35,285 nucleotides of DNA from an uncultured Bacteroidales bacterium (GTDB lineage Bacteria; Bacteroidota; Bacteroidia; Bacteroidales; UBA932). The stretch covers positions 1 to 35,285 of the forward strand of contig CAJODR010000012.1 in assembly GCA_905233275.1 (NCBI GenBank), read 5' to 3'. Made by a program: the position numbers and the translations under genes. A model generated the notes under the pieces. It had not been told where the DNA came from, ran no database searches, and saw nothing but the letters and a program-made list of their open reading frames with translations. Below, piece by piece: positions 15,625 to 23,087 of the stretch (position 1 is the first letter of the stretch; the number at the start of each line of letters is the position of its first letter).

Positions 15625-18246
15625 CTACTTTCCGCGGCCGGAACCGTCAATCAGGGCGCGGAGATGATCGTTGAGGCGGGTGGCGCCGAGGAGGCTTTCA
15701 AGGCTGCAGTGCATCCTGTAACGCCAGTAATAGCGCGGGATGGCCGGGACGTTGATCCTCTCGTCGGCCGGATCGCCGCCGTAGCGGACCTCGCCGTCGG
15801 TCGCGATCCAGTCCTGCAGAGGAAGGATGCAGAGCATCGAAGGCGAATCCAGATGCTGCTTGACCACGAGGTCGGCAACCCACGGCTCGCAGTAGAACGG
15901 GACCTCTCCGCCGCAGTGGAGCACGTCGTAGTAGAACTGCCTCGTCGTGGCCGGATCTTCTTCCCACCATGCCCTGAGCGGGGATGTGTCGTGGGTACCG
16001 GTCGCGCAGACACTGTAATAAGGATAACCGGCGGGATCGCCGAATACCTCTGTGACGCTCTTCGGCATCCTCTGGATTTCGAGGGAGAGGATCCTGAGAT
16101 CGTCCATCGTCTCGGGGACGCAGGCCGGAATCATGCCGAGGTCCTCACCGCATGCGAGCATGCCGGTGGAGCCGGTGAGCGTAGGGAGCTTGAGGTATGC
16201 GGAGTGCTTCCAGAACTCGTTGTGACGGTGATAGAAGAAGTCGTTGTAGAGCTCGTTGAAAGCCTTTTTCTTCCAGTCGTCGAGGGCGCGGTAGCTGAGC
16301 GTATGCTGGGCCGAGATGCGTGGATGATAGTAACCTTTGCGCCTCGGGTCCTCAATGAAGAGAACGTCGTCCAGCAGGCCGAGAAGGCCGTCACGCAGGC
16401 GCCTCGAGTGCTCGTCATCGCCGTCGAAGAGAGCGACGACCTTTTTCTGCGTGTTGACCTCGGGGGCGAGGCGGCCGTCGCGGATATACTTCGAGCGGAC
16501 CTCGTCAGCGAGATCGCCGAATATCTCTCCGAGGGCCCAATCGGCCGTCATCGGAGTGGAATAATAGTCGCCGTACATGTCGAATCCCTTTGCGCGGAGA
16601 TCGTCGGCGCTGTACGGGAGGGCGGGATTGAAGTAGCCGAGAAGGCCGTGGACGCAGTCCGCGGGAATCTCCCAGATGCGGAAGAAGCCGAGGATATGGT
16701 CGATACGGTAGGCGTCGAAGTATTCGCTCATCTTGCCGAGACGGCTGCGCCACCATGCAAAGTTGTCTTCGGCCATCTTTTCCCAGTTGTAGGTCGGGAA
16801 GCCCCAGTTTTGTCCGTTGACGGAGAATGCATCCGGCGGTGCACCGGCCTGCGAATCCATGTGGAAGAGCGCAGGGACGGTCCACGCGTCCGCACTGGTG
16901 CGGCTCACGCCGATGGGGAGGTCGCCCTTGAGCGCCACGCCGTGGAGGTGGGCATACTGGACCGCCTCCTTGAGCTGGACATCGAGGACGTACTGCTCCC
17001 AGAGGTAGAATCCGACCTCGTATTCGTGCTTCTTTACATATTCGGTGACAGCCTTCGGCGAATAGACCGAGTATTTGCCCCACGTGGAGAACTCCACAGT
17101 GCCCATCTCGTCGCGGAGGACCGAGAATGCGGCGTAGGGGACGAGCCATTCGCTGTTGCCGGTGATGAACTTGAGGTAGTCGGGATCTTCCCTGAGGGAC
17201 TGGGCCTTGGCCGCATAGACTTTGCGGAGGAGGCGGTCCTTCTCGTTGTTGACCCGCTCGTAGTCGATCTTCGGCAGGGCGTTGAGCTCGGCCTGGAGCT
17301 CCTTGTAAGCCTTGTCGCGGCGCACTCCGGCGGCGGGAAGATGGATGAAATGCGGATGGAGGGCGAAAGAGCTCACGGCATTGTACGGATACGAATCCTG
17401 CCAGGTGCGGGTCATCGTAGTGTCGTTGATGGGGAGCAGCTGGATGAAGTTCTGCCCTGTCTTGACGGCCCAGTCGACGAGGAGGCGGATGTCGTGGAAT
17501 TCGCCGATACCGAAGCTTTCTTCACTCCTCAGGGCGAATACCGGAACTGCAACGCCGGCGCCTCTCCAGGGACGTGAAGGGAAGTTGACATGCAGGTCGG
17601 CGACCACGAGCGCCTTGCCACCTGACGGAACCTCGGCGAGGAAATGATTGCCGCCTTCTTCCCAGAGGATGGGCTCATGGGTCTTGCGGTCGACAATGAC
17701 GAATTTGTATTCGAACGGCTCCTTGACGTCGAGGGCCACGGTCCAGATCGGGAAGCGGCCGTCGCGCATGATAATGGGCTTTTTCCAGTCGTCGAATATG
17801 GGACCGCTGCCGATGATGGCCACGGACTCCTCGCTGCGCACCTCAGGAGCGGAGATGGTAAGGCGGAGATTGCCTTCCCATGGATACTCGGTCGCGCGCG
17901 GATGGAGATGGGATGCACCGTCTTCGCGACGGAATATAACCTCGGAGAATGCCGAGGACCAGAAAGGAGCGTTTTCCGGACGGTCCCTCCAGGCGTCCCT
18001 GATGACCACGGAAGTGGCTTTGGGGGGCTTGAAGAAGACTTGCTCTTTCCATTCTTCCCGGATGACGTGGTCATCCTGCATCACCGCGAAGGAATAGGGC
18101 GTGGCGTCGCGGAGGATCGTGCCGTCCAGTTCGCGCTCCCACATGCCGCCGTAACGGTAGGTCATGTCGAAGGATTTTCCGCCTACCCTGATGACCAGGC
18201 GCTGTCCCCAGGCGGTCTCGTACTTGAGTGAAATGTTGATTTTCAT
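15625..18246 (-). CDS. malQ: 4-alpha-glucanotransferase (GH77) with two N-terminal CBM20 domains
   Basis: 873-residue cytoplasmic amylomaltase (disproportionating enzyme, DPE2-like architecture) that transfers alpha-1,4-glucan segments between malto-oligosaccharides and releases glucose. Two starch-binding CBM20-like domains come first (about 1-115 and 130-235), each with a WxR/K-rich strand set such as YRYGGMWERELDG and DGRFPIWTVALDV. The GH77 domain starts near 245. Catalytic residues: Asp516 in YRIDHILGF, Glu701 in CGEDLGM and Asp753 in THDTSPLR. Start and length are normal for the CBM20-GH77 type. It has no signal peptide, in keeping with use of imported maltodextrins. It is the first gene of the locus, with its own predicted promoter at 18281-18311. 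Confidence 0.95.
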   Translation of the reverse strand: MKINISLKYETAWGQRLVIRVGGKSFDMTYRYGGMWERELDGTILRDATPYSFAVMQDDHVIREEWKEQVFFKPPKATSVVIRDAWRDRPENAPFWSSAFSEVIFRREDGASHLHPRATEYPWEGNLRLTISAPEVRSEESVAIIGSGPIFDDWKKPIIMRDGRFPIWTVALDVKEPFEYKFVIVDRKTHEPILWEEGGNHFLAEVPSGGKALVVADLHVNFPSRPWRGAGVAVPVFALRSEESFGIGEFHDIRLLVDWAVKTGQNFIQLLPINDTTMTRTWQDSYPYNAVSSFALHPHFIHLPAAGVRRDKAYKELQAELNALPKIDYERVNNEKDRLLRKVYAAKAQSLREDPDYLKFITGNSEWLVPYAAFSVLRDEMGTVEFSTWGKYSVYSPKAVTEYVKKHEYEVGFYLWEQYVLDVQLKEAVQYAHLHGVALKGDLPIGVSRTSADAWTVPALFHMDSQAGAPPDAFSVNGQNWGFPTYNWEKMAEDNFAWWRSRLGKMSEYFDAYRIDHILGFFRIWEIPADCVHGLLGYFNPALPYSADDLRAKGFDMYGDYYSTPMTADWALGEIFGDLADEVRSKYIRDGRLAPEVNTQKKVVALFDGDDEHSRRLRDGLLGLLDDVLFIEDPRRKGYYHPRISAQHTLSYRALDDWKKKAFNELYNDFFYHRHNEFWKHSAYLKLPTLTGSTGMLACGEDLGMIPACVPETMDDLRILSLEIQRMPKSVTEVFGDPAGYPYYSVCATGTHDTSPLRAWWEEDPATTRQFYYDVLHCGGEVPFYCEPWVADLVVKQHLDSPSMLCILPLQDWIATDGEVRYGGDPADERINVPAIPRYYWRYRMHCSLESLLGATRLNDHLRALIDGSGRGK

Positions 18247-18280
18247 ATATTATATGTCAGTGTTATTTCATTGGCAACTA

Positions 18281-18311
18281 CAAAATTAGCGAATTCCGAG
18301 GAATCCGCCAA
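18281..18311 (-). promoter_or_regulatory. Promoter of the starch locus (before GH77)
   Basis: TAATTTTG (18288-18281) matches TAnnTTTG, with TTG (18311-18309, in context ATTGG) 20 bases upstream. Transcription would begin near 18277, about 30 bases before the GH77 ATG. No operator or riboswitch is recognisable nearby. Confidence 0.55.
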
Positions 18312-18312
18312 T

Positions 18313-18336
18313 AAAAAACGTATTTTTCTACTACGT
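18313..18336 (-). terminator. Weak intrinsic terminator after the EamA gene
   Basis: On the minus strand ACGTA (18336-18332 region) pairs with TACGT (18322-18318), followed by six T. A competing TTCTAC/GTAGAA stem overlaps it. The stem is short, so efficiency is doubtful. The position, between the EamA stop and the GH77 promoter, fits a transcript boundary. Confidence 0.35.
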
Positions 18337-18345
18337 AGAACCCTG

Positions 18346-19206
18346 CTAACTGCTCCCTATGACTATCAGGAGCATCGCCACCAGCATCGTGGCGAGCGCG
18401 AGAGCCTTCCCCTTGATGTTTTTCTCCTTGAACAGGATTGCGCCTACGGCGAATGTCACCACGACGCTGCCGCGGCGGATCATGGAAATGACGCTGAGGA
18501 GCGCACCCTCGCTGTGGACCGCGTAGAAATACAGGAAATCCGCAGCCGTGATGAGGATGGCGATGAGCGGGATGGTCCAGTCCCAGCGGAACGGCTTGCA
18601 GGAGCCCGGCCTCACGAAACGGCGTACGAGGATAATGACGGCGAGAAGGAGTGTCACGTAGACATTCGCCCAGAACTGTACAAACTGGCTGTCAAGCGCA
18701 AGGAACTGGGAACCAAGCAGATACTTGTCCCAAAGCGCACTGGCGACTCCGGTCAGGACCGCGATCACCATGTAGAGCACTCCCCTGCTGTGGCGCCAGT
18801 CGATGCCCTCCTTTTTGCCCGTCAGGCTGAGCATCCATATCGCCACGAGGGCGAGAATGCTGCCGCCCCACTGCCAGAGATTGAGCATCTCCCCGTAGAT
18901 GGCGATGGAAAATATCAGCACCAGCACAGGCCGGCAGGCCTTGAAAGTGCTCACGAGCGTGATCGGGAGCTTCTCCAGGGCAAGCATTCCGGTAATCCAG
19001 GACGCGGACACCAGCACCGCCTTGAAGAGCAGGCAGAGATGGCCCTGAACCGTCCCCATGGTGGCCCATGGGGTGAGGAACAGCACCGTAAGTCCCGTCG
19101 AAATAAGGAGGATTACGAGGGAATCATTCTTCTTCAGGGAATGCTTCTTGGCGACGTCATAGAGGCCGAGAAGGACCGCCGAAGCGAGTATGTACCAAAG
19201 CCACAT
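18346..19206 (-). CDS. EamA/DMT-superfamily transporter
   Basis: 286-residue inner-membrane protein with about ten hydrophobic spans in two homologous halves, as in the EamA (drug/metabolite transporter) family. Typical features are the GALLSVISMIRRGSVVVTF segment and the C-terminal LFKEKNIKGKALALATM loop (second EamA repeat). Substrate unknown; the family exports or imports many small metabolites. Its ATG follows the subtilase stop codon after two bases (TGACGATG), so the two are translated together from one mRNA, although their jobs have no obvious link. Confidence 0.82.
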   Translation of the reverse strand: MWLWYILASAVLLGLYDVAKKHSLKKNDSLVILLISTGLTVLFLTPWATMGTVQGHLCLLFKAVLVSASWITGMLALEKLPITLVSTFKACRPVLVLIFSIAIYGEMLNLWQWGGSILALVAIWMLSLTGKKEGIDWRHSRGVLYMVIAVLTGVASALWDKYLLGSQFLALDSQFVQFWANVYVTLLLAVIILVRRFVRPGSCKPFRWDWTIPLIAILITAADFLYFYAVHSEGALLSVISMIRRGSVVVTFAVGAILFKEKNIKGKALALATMLVAMLLIVIGSS

Positions 19207-19208
19207 CG

Positions 19209-21545
19209 TCAGCGCTTGATGATCTTGCTGGTGACCGTCTTGCCTTCGTATATTACCATGAGGGTATAGATGCCGGGGGCGATTGACGTGACGTCGATCG
19301 GAATGACGTTGAACGCGGAAGCGCCGAGAATCTTCTCATAGTAAACAGTTGAACCCGAGGAGGATACGAGACGGATTTCAGTATCTGCATCCGCAGAATC
19401 GATACGTACGTAAAGGGTCTCCTTAACCGGATTGGGATACGAAGCCACAGTGCGGGTGTTGGGGTTGCGGACAAGCACCGACAGGGTGACCTCCGCCTTG
19501 AGTCCAAGGGCGTCGGTCGCAGTAATGGTAACGTCTGCGAAACCGTATGCCTGCGAAGTGATATGGATAGCGTCGGACTTGTATGTGGCATTTACGACAG
19601 ATTCGTCTGAGACGGTAAAGCTTATGGACAGTGTCTCTCCGTCAGGGTCCTCGAACAGGCCCTTGGCGCTTTCTGGCGAGGTAGTCGCGAGAGAAGTGAA
19701 CACCATGTTGTCAAGGGTGCGGAGCGCGACCGGGGCATGGTTCTGGAGAATCGTGTATTTGAGTGTTGCCTCAGATTCGAGACCTGTTGCGTCCACTGCC
19801 TTGAAAACAGCCTCGTACGTGCCTGCAGGAGCATTCCGGCCCACGACGGTAAAGGTAAATGCACCATTCTCTTCCTTGAACGAACCAGCGTCCGAACCGG
19901 GTGTACATGTGACAGTGAACTGGTCGCCGTTTTCATCGGAAACCACGATGGGGACGGAAACCGTCTCGTGGGCCTTTACTGTAATCTCACTTGATCCGAT
20001 GGTAATGGTAGGAGCTACAGGATCTTCCTGAGGCTGGCCGATATGGGCGATACCGTACGTAATTGATCCGAGGGCGTCAACCTTGCGGCCGATAGGCTTG
20101 GAAGAGGAGAAATAGCCGGCCGTGGCGCCTTCGAGAAGGAATTCGCGGCACTGCTCTGCCGTGAATCCGGGACCGCCGAAATAGGAGATGATAAGCGCCG
20201 CCACGCCAGAAGCATGGGGACAGGCCATGGAAGTGCCCTGCCAGTCGGTGCCGCCGTAACCTGATGATTCGATCTTGGTGGGGAGAGTGGAATAAATGTC
20301 ATAACTGCCGTCTCCTCCCGGTGCGCCGAGATCCACCCAGTTGCCATAGTTGGAATAGGAGGCTCTCCTGCCTGTGGAGCCGAATGCGCCTACGGAAATC
20401 ACCGGCTCGTAGTCGCAGATGGGGTCGTAGTCGATAGCCTCATTGCCTGCGGCGAAAATTACCAGACCGCCCTTCATCGGGCCCGTCTGCTTGCCACTGG
20501 CATCGATGCCGGCTTTTTCGATGAAGTAATCGATGGCACCCTTTGTCGCAGAATCGATCTTTATGGTTTTGAACTCTGCAAGTTCCTGGGCATCAACTGT
20601 ATAGTCGTCGTTTGCATCGGCGTAGTAGCCCCAGCTGTTCTGGGAGATTACGGCACCGTGGTCTGCGCCCCATTTGATGGCCCGGACCGTCGCGGCGTCA
20701 CTTGCGTATTTTGTACCGGAGAAAATGGCACAGGACTGAAGCCTGACGCCGGCTACTCCACGGGCAGCATCACCTCCGGCGATACCGGCAACGCCTTTGC
20801 CGTTGTTGCTGACGGCCGCGATGGTGCCGGCCACATGGGTGCCGTGACCGATATCGCCGTCACCATTCTCTGGACGAATGCTCAGGTCGTAGTTGCTGCG
20901 GGCGAAATTGTATCCGGTATGGCCGCTGCCATCGTCCCAGAGATTGTCCTTGAGGTCGGGATGGGTGGGATCGACCGGTTCGTCGACGACGCAGACGATG
21001 ACGTTGCTGTTGCCTACGGTATAATTGTCCCAGACCTGCTGCACGTTGATGTCAGCCCCGGAAGTGCGGCTGTTGACATAGTGCCACTGTTTTGAGAAAT
21101 AGGGATCGTTGAAGCCGCGTAGACGTACCCTGCGCTGAGGATTGACGGATACGACTCCGGGAATGGCGTTCATATTCTCGACGGCTTTGGTGGCGGGAAT
21201 GTTCTCATCGTAGACCACGACGTAGAAGCGGTGTAGGCCGGCTTCCCTGGTACGGGCTTCGAATTCTCCCGCTTCGGGGAACAGGCGCTCCATGTGAACG
21301 ATTCCGAGGGCGTCGACCACATTGTTTAAGGCGGCTGACTTGGTGACAACGCTGCCGGCTGCGAGGTCGCTTTCGATGAGCGCGACCATATTGTCGTCGA
21401 ATTCAATGGTGGCGTGGCCGGGGATGATGGGGCTCACGGGTTCCTTCGCGGTGGCAGGGACCTTGGGCTCTTCGGTCGGCTCTTCAACCGGGGTTTGGCA
21501 TGAAACTGCCGCGAGGGCGATGATTATCCAGAATATCTTTTTCAT
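19209..21545 (-). CDS. Subtilisin-like serine protease (S8) with T9SS sorting domain
   Basis: About 778-residue secreted peptidase. The N-terminus MKKIFWIIIALAAVSCQTP resembles a lipoprotein signal (Cys16, acidic residues after it). A prodomain-like region (about 35-150) is followed by the S8 domain with the full catalytic set: Asp188 (VVDEPVD), His237 (GHGTHVAG), Asn368 (AAGNE) and Ser439 (GTSMACPHASG). Two Ig/cadherin-like domains follow (about 510-700), then a type A T9SS C-terminal domain (SYPNPVKETLYVRI up to TSKIIKR). I chose the start at 21545, since the signal peptide begins there and the PorV-like stop lies four bases upstream; an in-frame ATG at 21599 would overlap that gene. It is probably exposed at the cell surface. 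Confidence 0.92.
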   Translation of the reverse strand: MKKIFWIIIALAAVSCQTPVEEPTEEPKVPATAKEPVSPIIPGHATIEFDDNMVALIESDLAAGSVVTKSAALNNVVDALGIVHMERLFPEAGEFEARTREAGLHRFYVVVYDENIPATKAVENMNAIPGVVSVNPQRRVRLRGFNDPYFSKQWHYVNSRTSGADINVQQVWDNYTVGNSNVIVCVVDEPVDPTHPDLKDNLWDDGSGHTGYNFARSNYDLSIRPENGDGDIGHGTHVAGTIAAVSNNGKGVAGIAGGDAARGVAGVRLQSCAIFSGTKYASDAATVRAIKWGADHGAVISQNSWGYYADANDDYTVDAQELAEFKTIKIDSATKGAIDYFIEKAGIDASGKQTGPMKGGLVIFAAGNEAIDYDPICDYEPVISVGAFGSTGRRASYSNYGNWVDLGAPGGDGSYDIYSTLPTKIESSGYGGTDWQGTSMACPHASGVAALIISYFGGPGFTAEQCREFLLEGATAGYFSSSKPIGRKVDALGSITYGIAHIGQPQEDPVAPTITIGSSEITVKAHETVSVPIVVSDENGDQFTVTCTPGSDAGSFKEENGAFTFTVVGRNAPAGTYEAVFKAVDATGLESEATLKYTILQNHAPVALRTLDNMVFTSLATTSPESAKGLFEDPDGETLSISFTVSDESVVNATYKSDAIHITSQAYGFADVTITATDALGLKAEVTLSVLVRNPNTRTVASYPNPVKETLYVRIDSADADTEIRLVSSSGSTVYYEKILGASAFNVIPIDVTSIAPGIYTLMVIYEGKTVTSKIIKR

Positions 21546-21549
21546 GGCA

Positions 21550-22467
21550 TCAGAAACTGTATGCGAGGCCCAGCGAGAGGGAGCCACCGATAATTTCACT
21601 TAATGTAATATAACTAATGTCGACGCGGAGGCCCTGATATGAAATACCGCCGCCGACGGCAAGATGTGTCGGGACAGGTGCTCCGTCTGTGGCATAGCGG
21701 TAGCCTGCACGCAGGAATGCGAGTCCGTCATAAGCATACTGAAGACCGGCTGAAACGCCTGCATCGCCGCTGAAATAATAGTCCGCGTCGGCGACAAGGG
21801 TGATTGAATGTACTTTTTCAAAAGGAATCATGTACGCACCTGCAAGCTTTGCGGAGGTGGGTAGGTAGTATTTCCCGTCCACCTTGCCGCCAAGCGCCGC
21901 AATGCCTGCCGATACCTGCAGCGGTCCGGTGCTGTAAGCGGCAAAAAAGTCACCGCAGATGGCGGAAACTGTATTTTTGCTCCCCTCCCCTAGCTGCTCT
22001 GAAGCGTAATGGACATTGGCGCCAACTGAAAAATTAGGCGATATAGCATATCCTGCTCCCAGGCTGAAGAGCATTTCTCTCGGCGTAAAAGTCCCGTCCG
22101 GAGTCCCTGTCGGGGAATAAAGTTTCATCTCAGGCCAGTTCTGCATGACAGCGCCGGCGGAAATGACGAGCCCTTCAATCGGCTTGAATCCCACACCGCC
22201 GCCAAAGACGGTGAGGTCGCTGCTCTTGGGAGCCCACATACCGTAATTGAGACCTATATCGAATTTTGTCGCGGAGAATGCCGCCACGGCGGGATTGGAG
22301 AATGACGAATAAGCGGTCCAGGACGTAACCATGGCGCTTCCGGCGCCGGCAAGTCCGGCAGTAACCGGATTGCGATCCATCCTGATGAACGGCAGTGCGG
22401 TCCCCTGTGCAAAAACGGAGGAAACTGCAAATACGCTCGAAACGAGCAGGGAAATCAGTCTTTTCAT
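21550..22467 (-). CDS. PorV/PorQ-family outer-membrane beta-barrel protein
   Basis: 305 residues: signal peptide MKRLISLLVSSVFAVSSVFAQ, then a FadL-like barrel with the family start ALPFIRMDRNPVTAGLAGAG (compare PorV/PorQ), many alternating amphipathic strands, and an aromatic C-terminus (GLAYSF). In T9SS, PorV shuttles cargo from the translocon to the attachment complex, and PorQ/PorZ are part of that complex. The gene directly precedes, with a 4-base gap, a protease bearing a T9SS sorting domain, so a dedicated partner role is plausible (inference). At 305 residues it is nearer PorQ than PorV (about 390) in size. Confidence 0.82.
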   Translation of the reverse strand: MKRLISLLVSSVFAVSSVFAQGTALPFIRMDRNPVTAGLAGAGSAMVTSWTAYSSFSNPAVAAFSATKFDIGLNYGMWAPKSSDLTVFGGGVGFKPIEGLVISAGAVMQNWPEMKLYSPTGTPDGTFTPREMLFSLGAGYAISPNFSVGANVHYASEQLGEGSKNTVSAICGDFFAAYSTGPLQVSAGIAALGGKVDGKYYLPTSAKLAGAYMIPFEKVHSITLVADADYYFSGDAGVSAGLQYAYDGLAFLRAGYRYATDGAPVPTHLAVGGGISYQGLRVDISYITLSEIIGGSLSLGLAYSF

Positions 22468-22492
22468 GTATACTAACTGCGGTTTTAGCCCA

Positions 22493-22500
22493 CAAAGTTA
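22493..22500 (-). promoter_or_regulatory. Candidate -7 element before the PorV/PorQ-like gene
   Basis: TAACTTTG on the minus strand ends 26 bases upstream of the ATG. There is no TTTG at the expected -33 spacing, but the region is A/T-rich. It lies back to back with the tRNA promoter on the plus strand. Confidence 0.45.
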
Positions 22501-22518
22501 CAGAAAAAAACAAATGTT

Positions 22519-22549
22519 TTTGCTATTTTGGAAAAAATCCATAACTTTG
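22519..22549 (+). promoter_or_regulatory. Consensus Bacteroidota promoter of tRNA-Ser
   Basis: TTTG (22519-22522), 19 bases, then TAACTTTG (22542-22549): an exact match to the phylum's housekeeping promoter. Transcription would start near 22554, about 35 bases before the tRNA. Confidence 0.8.
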
Positions 22550-22588
22550 CAGTCCTTTTTCGTCAACAAATGACGCAAAAAGCCCCCC

Positions 22589-22679
22589 GGAGAGATGCTC
22601 GAGTGGCTTAAGAGGCACGCCTGGAAAGCGTGTATACGTCAAAAGCGTATCCCGAGTTCGAATCTCGGTCTCTCCGCCA
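22589..22679 (+). tRNA. tRNA-Ser (GGA anticodon)
   Basis: Acceptor arms GGAGAGA (22589-22595) and TCTCTCC (22669-22675) pair fully; discriminator G, then encoded CCA (22677-22679). The anticodon stem CACGC/GCGTG encloses CTGGAAA, giving anticodon GGA, which reads UCC and UCU serine codons. A long variable arm (TATACGT-CAAA-AGCGTA region) marks a class II tRNA. The T arm contains CCGAG-TTCGAAT-CTCGG. Confidence 0.97.
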
Positions 22680-22691
22680 AGAATTTACGGA

Positions 22692-22720
22692 AGCCCGGCG
22701 CGACAGCGCTGGGCTATTTT
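22692..22720 (+). terminator. Intrinsic terminator of tRNA-Ser
   Basis: AGCCCGGCGC (22692-22701) pairs with GCGCTGGGCT (22706-22715) through one G-U pair, with a 4-base loop GACA, followed by ATTTTGG. It sits 13 bases after the CCA end. Confidence 0.75.
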
Positions 22721-22734
22721 GGTTGTACGGGGCC

Positions 22735-23080
22735 GCCGGAATCTCGCAGCGAACCTGGATCACGTCCCCTGCCTTGCCTTTGACGCCTTTAAGATGCACC
22801 CTGCCGGAAATCACCTTGCCGAAATCGACCTTGAAACTGCCGTCGGGGCCGTGTCCCGGAGGATATCTTCGGAAGTGGCCACGAGGATGCGATAGGCGGT
22901 CTGGTATTCGCCGTCAGGGCAATCTTCCAGTGGCTGATTGATCCATGAGAGGCGCGGAGTGAGCGACTCCGTAACCATGGGGTCGACGGCATACTCACAC
23001 CGCAGCGATACGGGGTTGAATCCGGCCTTTCCGCAGGAGAAAAGCGCGAGGAGAACGGCGAGGTATAGGCAGCGTCTCAC
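22735..23080 (-). pseudogene. Relic of an alpha-L-rhamnosidase (GH78) lipoprotein
   Basis: A GTG at 23080, 7 bases after the metG stop, opens a frame with a lipoprotein signal (lipobox LFSC) and a GH78-like N-terminal domain: LRCEYAVDPMVTE, PRLSWINQP and EYQTAYRILVATSEDILRD. Near 22860 the family similarity jumps to another frame that reads SFKVDFGKVISGRVHLKG followed by GKAGDVIQVRCE, which matches the region opening the family's concanavalin-like domain some hundreds of residues further on. So the middle has been deleted with a frame change, and the rest is lost into the tRNA terminator. Intact GH78 proteins are 700-1100 residues. Non-functional remnant. Confidence 0.65.
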
Positions 23081-23087
23081 GAGCGGT

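Noticed and set aside
15622..17577. 651-codon open frame on the plus strand opposite the GH77 gene
   Set aside because: Antisense shadow of a gene with all GH77 catalytic motifs; the translation is valine/glutamate-rich without family features.
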